Below, piece by piece: positions 48,024 to 60,433 of a stretch of DNA of 64,000 bases. How positions within the stretch are numbered: the stretch's first letter is position 1; every line of letters starts with the position of its first letter. The position numbers and the translations under genes were made by a program. The notes under the pieces were generated by a model. The model was not told the DNA's origin. It saw nothing but the letters and a program-made list of their open reading frames with translations, and ran no database searches. This DNA comes from Argentina anserina (lineage: Eukaryota; Streptophyta; Magnoliopsida; Rosales; Rosaceae), in contig NC_065878.1 of assembly GCF_933775445.1 (NCBI RefSeq), positions 20,410,395 through 20,474,394 on the forward strand. Reading direction: 5' to 3'.

Positions 48024-49700
48024 CTATGTGGCTTCTCTTTGTATCAATGAGGGTGTAGGTGCGGCCATAGTTCTATCCTTACCTGTTGGATGCGATTCTT
48101 CTTGGACCGAGGAAAGTGCCCTATCTGGACTATATAGTCCTTTTGAAAATCTGCTGGGACTTGGAGAACCAATCATGCTGGTCTTAGTTGGGCTCGAGTA
48201 GTTCCCCAAAGGAGAACTTGGACCAGACCTAGGTTCCCCCACTCCATCTTCACGGGGCAAGGGTGACATTGGTAGCTGGCTCTCAATATCCGTTCCTTTT
48301 CTACAAAACTTATCCTCCACTATGTCATAGGCATTCCCCGTCCTCACTTCCTGAGCAAGAGAACACCAACAACAGAAAAGCCACAATGCGCAGTCAGACA
48401 TTGCTGGTTTACCAAAACAGAAGTTATAAGAAGGCAAATTGAATCTATTTCTCATTTGGATCCTCCAGAAGCCACCATAGAGCAAACCAAAGACACAGAG
48501 AATAATGCCAGTAACTGCAAGAGACTCCCGAACAGTCTCATTGTCAATATTAACAGCAGCCAAATTAAAGATCCAGAAAGGAGCCATGCAAAATAGCATA
48601 AATGTCATTATATGAACATACATGTTCCCAAAGCCAAGTCTGTCCATATTCCACCCAAATACACAAAAGTTACAGAACAGTGCAGCATATGCAAGAGAAA
48701 TGTCATCCCAAATATCCAGTATACCTCCATTCCATTTTGGGGTAGTCTCAACAATTCGATGTTCATCTCTGGATGCAAAAGAATACATTCTCTCTAATTG
48801 TTTAAACCTTAAATTTTCAGCTACTTCATCAGCGCTAAGCTGAATTTGTGCTTCCTCATCAATATCGGAATCATAATCCTTCCCAAGGGGGCTGACAATG
48901 TTGTAAATACCAGCAAATGCAGGTGCACCAATTGCAAATGTTACACATATTCCAACTCCTATGGCTGGTCGATCAGATCTCTTGTAACCCAAGTTTAAAC
49001 CACATAGTGCATATTGTGCAAAGCAATTCACATGGAGCAGAACAACAACAACCATCATGTGTGCCCATTCATGTGGCTTATAAGTCCCATGTTTACAGTA
49101 TATCTTTCTAAGTTTGGAAATGTCTTCTGGTTTCCATCTACAGAGAAGTACTAGGTCGTAAAACCGCTTTGGATGCATATACAAACACATAAGAGTAAAA
49201 AGTGCATTGAGAATTTGATTATTCACCTCAAACCATGCATTTCTCTGGGACTTCTTTGGTAGTGCATGGTTCAACATTCCAGTCATGACAAGAAACAAAA
49301 TTGCACCTGAAACAGCAACACATGCAATCCACAGAAAAAGAGCCATGTTCATTGGATCTCTGATCCACTCTTTGCTCATTTTCATGAGCGAAGGCCAATC
49401 AATTTTCTTCGAAAAGACCCCATTGATCCTTTCTTTGAAACCATGTCCACTCGACGAAGCCACCGAGCGTGAAATCTCATCTCTATCCAGTGCTAACCGC
49501 TTAACGCTAGCAGACGCCGAACCATATTTCAGAAACTTCACCCTATCAGAAATAGCATCATGGAACCTCCTCGGATTTTCCTCACTTAATAAATTCCTTT
49601 TAGACACTGAAATGTTGTCAAACGGAACTGGAGCCTCCACTCCACCACCATTAGAGCCTTCAATTTCCTCTTTTTGCTTCCCATTACCAGTCGAAACCAT
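48024..49700 (-). CDS. PLAC8 family membrane protein, full length
   Basis: Single coding exon of 558 residues from the ATG at 49698-49700; the frame is open a little further upstream but without an ATG. The N-terminal ~100 residues are polar. Four or more hydrophobic spans follow, around the conserved LLCRWKPEDISKLRKIYC and KPHEWAHMM blocks. A second half contains GILDIWDDISLAYAALFCNF and CVFGWNMDRLGFGNMYVH, with the Cys-rich signature CFGKPAMSDCALWLFCCWCS near residue 445. The tail is Ser/Pro-rich (SPLGNYSSPTKTSMIGSPS) and may be phosphorylated. PLAC8 proteins include regulators of organ size, cadmium resistance and Ca2+ influx; this long plant subgroup is uncharacterised. A donor-like site near 50230 and an acceptor near 49740 suggest a 5' UTR intron. 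Confidence 0.9.
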   Translation of the reverse strand: MVSTGNGKQKEEIEGSNGGGVEAPVPFDNISVSKRNLLSEENPRRFHDAISDRVKFLKYGSASASVKRLALDRDEISRSVASSSGHGFKERINGVFSKKIDWPSLMKMSKEWIRDPMNMALFLWIACVAVSGAILFLVMTGMLNHALPKKSQRNAWFEVNNQILNALFTLMCLYMHPKRFYDLVLLCRWKPEDISKLRKIYCKHGTYKPHEWAHMMVVVVLLHVNCFAQYALCGLNLGYKRSDRPAIGVGICVTFAIGAPAFAGIYNIVSPLGKDYDSDIDEEAQIQLSADEVAENLRFKQLERMYSFASRDEHRIVETTPKWNGGILDIWDDISLAYAALFCNFCVFGWNMDRLGFGNMYVHIMTFMLFCMAPFWIFNLAAVNIDNETVRESLAVTGIILCVFGLLYGGFWRIQMRNRFNLPSYNFCFGKPAMSDCALWLFCCWCSLAQEVRTGNAYDIVEDKFCRKGTDIESQLPMSPLPREDGVGEPRSGPSSPLGNYSSPTKTSMIGSPSPSRFSKGLYSPDRALSSVQEESHPTGKDRTMAAPTPSLIQREAT

Positions 49701-51300
49701 TCTCAAAATCAAGACAAAAACCGACAATCAATATCAAAACTGTGACATCAACCTCGCAGTGTGCACCTTTCTCCAATATTCCCAATGAAGAGGGTTACAC
49801 GGAATCTCAAGCATAAACAGATGAAAAGTGCCCCTCTGGAATATAACTGAAGCAAGGAATCTACAAGCAAAATAAACAGATAGAATTCAAACTCAAGAAG
49901 CAAACCCAAATCACAAATCAACCAACACTCAAATCCCAAATACAGATACCAAGAATTAGACCCAGTTCAGATAAATTGCCACAGTGAACAACAGAAACTG
50001 ATTATAAAGAACCAAACTTTCATCAACAAGAGTGGTCACACAAACAATTGCTAGTAACCCAGAAACTAAAACAACAGATTTGACCGAAAAATCATAACAA
50101 CTCTACCCAGAACAAAAAAAAACAGGCACACAATTCAACCATTCAAGCAAAAACTACATGAACAAAGCAAACAAATGGAACCTTTATCAATGAAGAAATG
50201 AGAGCATGTAGAACAAAGCTTTGGATGTACCTTAAGAACGGTGGAGGGGCATGATAGACAGAGCAGAACAACAACAAGCTCTCATTGAAGGCTGCAAGTT
50301 ACAAAAGGTGGGAGGTCAAACAAAGCGTTTTAAGTGGCTGTCATTTCCGTACGAAGGAAACCCCTGTACCGCTGTACGTCGTCGTTTTGAAGATTAGCAA
50401 CCACGAAGCGGCGTCGTTTAAAAGAAAACATGAGTGGGGCTCGACTTTTCGCGCTGGTTAATAATGCATTAAGGGGTTTAATCAACCTTTTTGCCGCGTG
50501 TGGACTGTGTCTTCTCAATTATAGGAGGAATCGTATTCTCTCTTTGGATTATCAAATAGAATAGGCTCAAATTGCTCTCCTCAATTATTCATCTCCCAAC
50601 TAACTACATCTTCGTCATCGTAATGATTTCCATTATAATTCTTGAGGATGATGTACCACCATAATGAATGGTTGAATACTTGAATTGCCCGAAAGATCAT
50701 CTTGATATAGTGTGCAATAATTCGACCCAAGAAAAATATCTACAAGAATGTATATCATACTCAACGTGGAGTTCCATCTAATCATGGAGAAACTGTTAAT
50801 CTTAGGATTATTCAGCCAGATTACCGGAATCGGAGAGCCTTCCAACACATTAGAAGGGTAAGTAGTTAAGTACTAAGTAGCATTACGAAACAATCAAGGA
50901 GAATTCAAAGTGTTTTGCTTTGGTCACCACAAGATCATATGTAGAACATAAAGAATGAATTGAACAGGGGAAGCAAAATCACCATTTCAGATGCACTTAT
51001 CACCTTCTGTTATCTTTCAGATCTTCATTGCCACGGGAACTTGTATGCATAACAAGTTTACTTGTGGGAAAGTTTACTCAAGCACCAAACGAGGAATTGA
51101 AAAGAAAGACCCCATACATTATCTGATTATCACACAAAGAAACTCAATATAAGTGCACACCCACTCTGATTAGATACCAAACTTACTACAGTAATACACA
51201 TCGTCAAAAGAAATGCAATTAAATTACAAATCCAGTGCAATGAAATCGAATCTTCGAAACCCAATAACAGGACCACACAACATCTTGTACTACTATTAGT
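49701..51300. other. PLAC8 5' region and spacer to alpha-SNAP
   Basis: Probably holds the PLAC8 leader and its intron on the left and the alpha-SNAP 3' UTR on the right. No other gene is seen. Confidence 0.5.
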
Positions 51301-54300
51301 TTAGGTCAGATCATCTTCCTCCAACTCCTTGGCTTTCAGCTTCTCCTTCACTCTCAGCAGTAGCGTGGTCTTCCAAGAATCCTACACGGAATTTCACGCA
51401 ACAAAATTAAATTGGTTTATAATGAAAGAAAAACATTATGATTATATTTGAAGAGATGTGTACCAGTGGGGTCATGCTGTCAAATTCTTTCACCACATCA
51501 GTGAACTTAGCAACATCTTCTTCGTCAAGTGCAGCAGCAATATCCTGTCATCAAGCACAAAGCTCAAGTTAGAACCTGTTGGCAGTTAACAAACCAAATT
51601 CTTGTAGGCTACGGAGAGTTCAAGACTGGATATACATGAGTACAAGACACGTTCGAACAAAGAATAAAAGGCCGCAAGTTATCCTTTGATCAGAGATCAA
51701 AATTACTACTTGCAAACAAAATAATCCAAAAACGAACTGCTTCCAATATAAAAGCAACTCACCTTTAAAAATCTATACTCCCTTGTTCCTGAGAAAGTTG
51801 GATCCAGTTCCTGTAGAATACAATAACCATGTAATTTTTCTGAAAGATAAAGGGGCAACATGAAAATTGCAAATCGCAAATTTAAAACCTCGTATTTCTC
51901 TAATGCATTGCCGATTGCAACAGGATCTCCTTTGCAGAGTTGGCATATGCCAGCATTAAGGAGATGTCCTTTGACCCCATACTTCAGCAAGTTGTTGTTG
52001 AGTGAGTGACGTGCAATTTCCTCATATATTTGAATAGACTTGGGATATCTGCAGAATAATAATATTTGATTATTTTAATCAGTCATTCAGCAATATGTAC
52101 ATTGATAAGAAGCAATCACCTCTAAATACGTCTCACAACAAACCAAATTAATAATTAACATCTAGTAGATCCATTATTCACCATAATGGGTTTGACAATA
52201 TAAAGCACATTAAACTAGAGAAGCCAAGAATCCACAAAAAAAAAATTCTGCAATCAGAATGATTATAAAATAAACTGAAGTTATTCAATGAAGGAAGGTC
52301 CAATCTGGTTGCATGCATTCTGGATGCTGATTACCATGTCATTCATCTTATTGTTTAGTTTGATGCAACCTTTGCTAGTTGGAAGGAAATTTCAGGCAAC
52401 AAAACACCTGAGGCAATTCTTTGCAACCATATAATTCCTACCCATTTCTAATAGTTTTCAATGAACCAGCCGTGTCAAATGAAAACAAAAAAGTCATGCA
52501 TATAATATCAAAGTTTCAAGAAGGCTATAATTACATATATTGACATCCAAAACCAAGCTGAACCACATAACTGCAGAAGTAAATTTGAATGACACTGATA
52601 CACATTATAAAGTGTCCCTAAAGTACTGCAGGTAAAAATGATGCATTTGAATCTTATGCAAGGTTGTGCAAGGGCGATGTCATATCATACAAATAGTTGC
52701 ATATAAGAACAATAATGTTGCTAAGCTTTCTGATCACAATCAGTTGCAAATATTAATGAAGTACAGTACAAATAGCAGTCACAAGAAGATCAGGTAGGCA
52801 TATTCTTAGTATAGATTCACCAGCCAGACAAAAAATGGTATTCTCCACTAGAACTTACTGCAAATTATGTAGGATTCCATATCATGAACCAAAAAATAAC
52901 TTTTGACTCCCAATATATTAGTAAAATGTAGACGACTTACTGTTCAATCAGAGCAGCATGATGAGCAACTTTCTGCTTGCACTGGTTGGCAGAAGTCGTA
53001 ACTTCTTCATTTTGGAAAAAGTCAGCTGCTCTTTCATAGAAGTCAATAGCCTTCTCAGTCTTTTGTTGCTCTTCATATAACTCGGCAATTTCCTGATTGG
53101 AGAAAAAACATATCCCCATGTTACAGAACAACTATAACTTTTTCTTATTGCATTTAGGCTACAGAGTGGACTGCAGAAACATCTAGAATCAAGAAGAAAG
53201 CAACGAACACTAGAACCATTATCAGATTACATAATGTTTTGGTCACTTAATTTGCATCTTCCGTTTTTCTTTTATACACCTTAAGAATATAGTCTAACAT
53301 TTCAACTCCTTATAATATTACCTCCTATTTTACATTTGTCTACTTCCAAGACCAGTTCCTCTTATCGTATCACTCATACTCTCATAGGTGTCCCAGATCA
53401 ATGCAAGCATTTTAATCCTGGGAGAGTAGGCTTGTGACAGAACCTAAACAGGTGGAGGGTAGTCTACGTATGTTCACTTCAATAAAATCACACTAAAGTA
53501 TGCCCCTAAATCCTTGGCCTAGGAGGATCCTCCATGCGGCAACAGGTTAGCAGGAAAAGAAAGTACCTTATAGTATCTTGCAGCCATATTCAGCCTTCCA
53601 ATATCACATAGCAAATTTACACCCTGCTCTAGGCAAGAAATGGCCTCTGCAGGATACAAGAATCAATATGTATGATTACAGACTACCCTATGTATAGATA
53701 GGTAGAAATAATAGAAGAACAGAAAATTAAGAATTCAAATGCAGATAGAAATGGCTCCTGTCTATTCCAAGAAGGCTAAGTACCAGCTAAGTACAACAAA
53801 TTTTGTAATTTAAACCTAAAAAACTTGATTTTAGGTACGTTAAATAACCAAGAACACAAATTATAGCTCAATTCATGAGACTATCTCTGTCTGGAGTGCT
53901 GAAATGCAAAGAACCCCTTCCTCACTGACTAATTGATTTTTTTTTCTGTATGATCTGTGAGCCAAAGCCACACATGTAAGATGTAAAATAACATACCATC
54001 AAAAGATGTTTTCTTGTAGCAATGCGCGGCATCAACATAAGCTGTGGCAGCTTCATGTTTGCTTTCAGTCTACATGGAAAAGTATCATCATCATCTTTTG
54101 TTCAAAGCATTATACAACAAATAAAGAATCCCCGAGTGTGAAACACCAAAAGCACCAACCTTCAAGTGACAGTTTGCCAACTTCACATATGTTTCCCCAG
54201 CTTTGTTAACTGAAACACCATATCATAAAGATCAGAATGCAATAAAAACGGCGCATTTCACAGAATAAGCAAAAGCATTACTTCCAAATAAATGAGCATA

Positions 54301-54880
54301 CGGACCGATACATGTTGGCTTTCTACCATCTCATACAAAAACTCTTAATTTTTCGACAATATTTTGTACTTCTTTAAAGCAATTTCCAATCTCTTAACGC
54401 AACTCTGGAACATCATTAACTTATAATTACGCTAATTTTACACAATTAGTCCAAAATCAAACCCTAAACCATCAATTAAGTTGAAAATTCATACTTAACA
54501 TAATTAACAGATCCTCAATAAACACTAATATCTTCCAAGATTCAAACACGACTAAATCCAATAGTGATTCGATTCAATCACACAAAATATCAAACGCAAA
54601 GAAACTCCTAGATCGCCGATCCTTCGTTAAATCCCTACCAAAACTTTACCGCAAAACCAAACCAATACAGAAAACCGGAGAATCAAAACAATCGGAGCGA
54701 AATCGAAGATGTTAGAGAGAGAGAGAAAAACTCACAGGATTTGGCGAGCTTGTAAGAATTGGCGGCTTTATCGAAGAGTTCGGCGGCGTCTTCGTATTTG
54801 GAGCTGAAGAGGCCCCAACCGCTGAGCTTCTTCTCCGCTTTGCGTTCGAAATCTTCAGCCTTTGCAATCTGATCGGCCAT
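51301..54880 (-). CDS. Alpha-SNAP (soluble NSF attachment protein)
   Basis: Nine exons on the minus strand: 54736-54880, 54160-54209, 53997-54069, 53567-53646, 52941-53092, 51889-52048, 51763-51810, 51464-51544, 51301-51381. Every junction is in phase and the product is 289 residues, the length of Arabidopsis alpha-SNAP2. It opens with [20 protein letters not shown] and continues through TPR-like helical hairpins such as [40 protein letters not shown] and [20 protein letters not shown]. It ends [12 protein letters not shown], with the conserved penultimate acidic/Leu segment that stimulates NSF. Alpha-SNAP binds SNARE complexes and recruits NSF for ATP-driven disassembly after vesicle fusion. 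It is likely cytosolic and constitutive. The gene is intact. Confidence 0.96.
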
Positions 54881-55385
54881 TTGGTTTTGGATTTTTGACC
54901 GAAAGAAATGAAAGGGTTTGAGTGGAATGGAAGGAAGAAAACAAGTCTTGAAGAGCTTGAGATTTATGTGAGGACGGGTGACGCGGCTAAGTCAAGCAAA
55001 GCGGGCTTTATATCCTCCAAAGGCCCAAGGTTGTTTAAGTTAAGGCCCATAAGGATTTGTCAACTGCTCAACTATGAACTATTATTCTCTCTTTTGTCAC
55101 CATGCCAGTCAGAAGTTGTGTTTGATCACAGTTGTGTGAATATGGTTGAGATGATTTTTCTGTTATAGAGAATCAAACAGATTTAACTTCTTCTACTTAT
55201 GTATAAAAGCATTAATCCAACGTCACTCAATGCATGATTGTATCGATAGCTTTCAATATTCGCATTAATAGATACCTAAAACTTGCATGAATAATTGATA
55301 TCAAAGTTTTTGTGTCGAATTTGAATTTGACAACTTCTTCATCTCGATCTACACTCAAACCCATCAGTTAATGTTTTATTCAAGG
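54881..55385. other. Alpha-SNAP upstream region
   Basis: About 500 bp between the alpha-SNAP start and the foldback element; presumed promoter. No TATA box stands out. Confidence 0.45.
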
Positions 55386-56615
55386 ATTAAATACTTGTGA
55401 CTTATACGTTAGGTGTAAAAACTGTTTTGTCTTTCTACTTTCAAATTTAATATGTATATCCTTTAATTATTATTTTTAACAGTTTTGTTCATTCAGTTAG
55501 TTGACCGTCAAAGAATTTCGTTAAGCCGTTAAAATGTCTAAAACACCCCCAATTCAAATCAGATTTTTCTTTCTTTCTTTTCTTATGACTTTTTTTATTT
55601 TCTCTTTTAGTTTTTATTTTTGTTTTTCTTGTTTTTAAATTTAATTATGTGCTATCAAATATATATAATTGTAATCAACACAAATTATCAAATTAATGGT
55701 AAACAATGCCTAAAATGACATGTGAGTGCTAGTACTCAAATCTAGTTAGAAACTTCCTTTATATTATGATGCTCTACAAATGTATTTTGATTATTTTCTA
55801 CAATGCTAAGACAAGAAAGACTTCTACTATCATAACCATACTTTGATGCAAAAATAGTTTCAAATTATTTATTTCCAACTTGTTGTTAAGAAATTGTCAT
55901 TAATTCTCCTATTACTGCACAAGCAAATTAATAAAATTTCCAACAATGGGTTTGGGTGCTCTGACCAAAGGAAGAAAAAATATTAAAAAGTAATGTTTGG
56001 AACTAAACCTCTTGTCGTACGACAATGATTAGATTATAATTAGAAACATAGTGCAATTACTAGTAATAAAGTTTTCAAGCAATGCATTCACTATCATTTG
56101 CTCTAAGTTTGAGTTTTGAAGCACACATATATGGGGAGAGTCATTTCATTTTACTTGTTTTACATCTGCTCCAAGTTCTCGTAAGCGTTCAACAAAATTA
56201 CAGATAACTTGATAGGGAGTAAGATCGTCATTCTCTTGTTTACAATTAATTTGATAATTTGTGTTGATTACAATTATATATATTTGATAGCACATATGAT
56301 GAATTAAATTTAAAAACAAGAAAGACAAAAAGAAAAACCAAAAGAGAAAATAAAAAAGACATAAGAAAAGAAAGCAAAAACCTGAATTGGGGGTATTCTA
56401 GATATTTTAACGGCTTAATGGAATTTTTTAACGGTCAACTAACGGAATGGACAAAACTGTTAAAAAATAAGAGTTAAAGGATATACATATTAAATTTGAA
56501 AGTAGAATGACAAAACTGTTAAAAATAAGAGTTAAAGAACATACAGATTAAATTTGAAAATAAAAGGACAAAACTGTTTTTACACCTAAAATATAAGGTG
56601 TCACAAGTATTTAAT
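55386..56615. mobile_element. Long-armed foldback element (~1.23 kb)
   Basis: The left arm 55386-55704 and right arm 56239-56615 are inverted copies. ATTAAATACTTGTGAC at the left start matches the reverse of the right end, and CAAATTAATGGTAAAC at the inner left matches its inverse at 56239. The right arm is longer because a stretch of about 60 bp (ACAAAACTGTTAAAAATAAGAG) is duplicated in tandem. The centre, 55705-56238, has a short open segment of unknown origin. A target duplication is not clear. Confidence 0.75.
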
Positions 56616-56780
56616 GAATTGGAAGAAATATGAATATGAATATACATGAACTTTTAAAAATATGGAAGGTTAAAAAAATGTCGTTATGCCTAGTGTGCAG
56701 TGGCACATGGTCAAAAAATTTTGAAGGTTAAAAAAAAATTTGTATCAAAATGGTTTGAGTCTTGGATGTGTGTGTGGAAC

Positions 56781-57451
56781 TAAGATGCATGGAATCGGGT
56801 GTGGGTACGTGGAAGCGAAGCGTTTAGAAACGCGGAAGTGATTTTTTTCAAAAATTAAGGAAGCGGGTGCGTTTTGGAATCGTCAGAATAATAAATATAT
56901 ATTATATACTATTTTTATCTTTTATTTTTCCAGTTTTAAAATAACTTGATAACTATTAATAACTTCTTTTTCAAACCATGATTATCCTTGGTTATAGCAA
57001 TATTAAAGCTTCCTTTCAAAATTCAAACAAAAGAAGGTCTAGTATAGTGTGAAGGTATTGGCCATGTGCAAGTCAAAGAGACATCACTAGATGAAATTGA
57101 ATAAAAAAATGTTCGTTTTCTCTCTGTCTCGTCAAGATTTTCTTCATATCTCTCCCCAGCTCTTTCTCTTTTCTCTGACACATTAGATCAATTGATGCTA
57201 TTCATCTTTAACCGCTTGAAGAAATTGAAAGAAGATGAGACGACAAGAAGAGACTCAAGACATTGATTGATGAAATAGAGGAAGGGAAGGAATCGCGCTT
57301 CCAATTTGGAAGCCAACGCTTCCGCCGCGCTTCCACCGCGCTTCCAGTTTGGAAGCTAACGCTTCCGTCGTGCTCCCAAACCCTCCTTTTCTGGAATCGC
57401 GCTTCCGCTTCTGAAGCAGGAATCATCAAGACAAGCTTCCGTGTTATGCAG
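56781..57451. mobile_element. MULE-like element upstream of AVT gene
   Basis: It starts TAAGATGCATGG...GGGTACG, close to the TIR of the element in the BADC intron (TATGATGCACG...GGGTACG). It is flanked by GTGTGGAAC (56772-56780) and GTGTGGAAT (57452-57460), a near-perfect 9-bp duplication. GGAAGCG motifs on the left and CGCTTCC motifs on the right mirror each other. The right terminus is eroded. Confidence 0.48.
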
Positions 57452-58303
57452 GTGTGGAATCCCTTTATCTCCGGTTCGAAACCTCTTATTCTTTGTTTTT
57501 TTAGTAATTTTCCTAAATTTTCATAAGTCATAAACTTATAATCTACCCTCATTCAAGTCAGTGACTTCCTCACTTCCCTCACAAACACAAAGTTGGCCAG
57601 TTCCCTGACTCAGTGACTCCCCTCATTTGAGTCATCTAGCTCAGTAACTCGTCCAGACCACTAAGACAGTGAGACCAGTCGTCCTCTCCCTTTCTCTGGC
57701 CTTTATTCTCCTCTCCTCTCCCACTCTCTTGCCTCTCCGAGACTTCGACCTTGACGAGCAATCAAGCATCATCATGACGACGAGGTGAATCTGGGTCAAA
57801 GCCGTCAAGCCTCCAAGTCTCCATTGTCCAACTCTCCAAGGTATGTTAGTTTCTTAGTTAGTCTGAATTGAGTTCTTGTTTTTTGAACTCTTTTCAAACT
57901 GAATTGATTGAACCACCAATTGTATTGGATTGAATTTTGATGTTGATGTTGGTCTTGAAATGAAAATGTGTGATAGGGGAGTTGAATTTCGTGTGATAGG
58001 GGAAATTACTGTTAAATTTGTATCAGATTGAATTAATAATTAAACTTTGTTTGAATATATTATGTTTGATGTGATGAATTTTGAAGTCAATGTAACATGC
58101 TTACAAAGCATTTGCTTTTGAAGTCAATCTATTATGCTTTTACAGAAAATTTGCTTTCAGTCTTCTATCTTTTTGTTGTTGTAATCTTAATTATTGGTCT
58201 GCTTATATAGATGTCTATTTGGGATACTATACTTCTAGTTTTGGTTTATTGTTTCTCTTTTTTCAGGAGCACATAAGGGGTCACATTTGATATTTCGCAC
58301 AAG
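57452..58303. other. Presumed leader region of AVT gene
   Basis: Contains a CT-rich, leader-like stretch at 57660-57840 ending in AAGgtatgt, followed by an intron-like AT-rich stretch to ttttcag at 58266. No in-frame start codon for the transporter was found here. Confidence 0.4.
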
Positions 58304-60010
58304 GTCTCCAAATACGACGGACCGGCCCTGCTGCTGCCGGAGAGCAAGAAAGCAAAGCATGGGGGCTCGGTTTCCGGGGCGGTGTTCAATGTTTCGACCA
58401 GCATAATTGGTGCAGGGATTATGTCCATACCTGCCACCCTCAAGGTGTTGGGGGTCATACCAGCTTTTGTGCTCATTGTGATCATTGCTTTCTTGGTCGA
58501 TGTTTCAGTGGAGTTTCTGATGAGGTTCACGCATTCTGGTGAGTCGAGAACCTACGCCGGCGTCATGAGGGAGTCGTTTGGGGAGGTAGGATCTGTTGCA
58601 GCACAAGTATGTGTCATGTTCACTAATTTAGGGTGCTTGATCATGTACCAGATTATAATAGGTAAGCTAGCTCTAAATTCTCTGTTTAGTTTTATGTTAT
58701 TTAGAATAGTTTTTCAAGAATAGTTAGATGAGCTATCTAATAATAGAATGAAATGCTTTTTAGGGGATGTTCTTTCTGGAAATGAGACGGGGCATTTGGG
58801 TGTTCTGCAAGAATGGTTTGGAGTTCAGTGGTGGAACTCAAGAGACATCGCCATTTTGTTCACTCTGGTTTTGATAATGCTACCATTGGTGTTGTTAAGG
58901 CGAGTAGGTTACTAGCTGATCACTTGGATTTGCCTTTAAATTATTACACGAGGTTTAGAAGCTTTTGAAATTGCGAACAAAATAACCCGAAAGATAGATG
59001 GAATTTACAATTGGTTTTGTAACGAACTGCAGAAACGCTTAGGTTCAGTTCGGCTATATCAGTTCTTCTTGCTGTGGTTTTTGTTGGGATAAGTTCCGCA
59101 ATGGCAATCCTTGCAATCTTTGAAGGGAAAACCAAAACTCCAAGATTGGTTCCAAGTTTAGACCAACGAACCACCTTTTTTGATCTTTTCACTGCTGTTC
59201 CTGTCATTGTGACGGCCTTCACTTTTCACTTCAATGGTAAGAAGGGCATTGTTTCACCATTAGTACACACAGCTTTGAGTCCAGTTGCAGTCTTGCAGCT
59301 CATGTTTTTCACTATTCTGATATCTGATTTGCTTTGCGTACAGTTCACCCTATTGGTTTCGAGCTTAGGAAGCCTTCGGATATGATCTTGGCTGTTCAAA
59401 TCTCTCTAGTGCTTTGTGCAGCCATCTACTTCGCCATTGGAATTTTTGGTTACCTATTGTTTGGGGATTCAATCATGCCTGACATACTTGTAAACTTTGA
59501 TAGAAGCTCTGATTCAGCAATGGGGGCAGTACTCAATGATGCCGTCAGATTGAGCTATGCACTGGTGTTTCCACTCTTGAACTTCTCTTTAAGAGCAAAC
59601 TTGGATGAGTTTCTTTTCCCTAGGAGACAACTACTGGCCACAGATAGCAGAAGATTTATGTTCCTCACTTTTGGTTTGCTAGTCTTTTCTTACCTAGCAG
59701 CAATAGCATTTCCCAACATTTGGTATCTCTTTCAGTTTCTGGGTTCAACCTCTGCTGTTTGCCTTGCATTCATTTTCCCTGGTGCTATTGTTCTGAGGTA
59801 ATCTAATCTCTTCCTCTTCCCTCTTTGTTTACGAGAAGATGGCAAAACTTCATACTACTGATTTTTACTGTATGTGATTACAGGGATGTACATGGGATAT
59901 CTACAAAAAGGGATAAGATTATGGCCACAACCATGGTAGCCCTGGCAGTGGTAACAAGTGCAATTGCCATTTCCACCAATGTGTATAACTTTTTCGGAAA
60001 TAGCTTGTAA
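58304..60010 (+). CDS. AVT6-type amino-acid transporter (AAAP family), 5' end unresolved
   Basis: Recognisable exons: 58304-58661, 58764-58907, 59033-59236, 59344-59797 and 59884-60010, joined in phase, giving 428 residues. Typical AAAP/AVT motifs are present. TM1 contains VFNVSTSIIGAGIMSIPAT. EWFGVQWWNSRD lies in a loop, TAFTFHFNVHPIGFEL is the family's most conserved block, and a final span ends AIAISTNVYNFFGNS. About 10-11 membrane spans are expected. AVT6 members move amino acids across tonoplast or other endomembranes; substrate is not deducible. The frame is closed by a TAA shortly upstream of 58304, so at least one earlier coding exon with the ATG must exist or has been lost. LSYALVFPLLNF appears about four residues shorter than the Arabidopsis relatives as I recall them. 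Confidence 0.82.
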
Positions 60011-60433
60011 ACGAATATCTTCTCTGGTTTGCGCAATATTGTTGTAATTGAGGTGTCTGTTTTGGTGTGTATTATTCATAATATTGTTGTCTATATAAAG
60101 CTCAGACATTACTACATGAATGCAAAGGAAATGATGAGGTTTCCTGGTAAATGGACTCCTTGAAGAACTGCTTACTGTCTTTCGAATACGCAGTAAACTA
60201 CTAAATCGCCAATCTAGATGCAGGGTCTCTGTGTAAGGGGACACGTGTTATAGATAACTATCATTCATAACAAAAATGAAGCCAGTTGTCCGATCTCAAG
60301 CTCTGTTTATGACATGTAAGAATTATAGCATATAAAACTACAAGGCATATCCATCTATCCCAAAAAAAAAGAGGGCGTACCATGCGCATAGAGAAATGCC
60401 ATTTCATCAGATTTAAATTGCAGCACCTGGACA
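60011..60433. other. Convergent 3' regions of AVT and ARM genes
   Basis: Spacer of about 420 bp with the two 3' UTRs. No other feature is seen. Confidence 0.5.
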
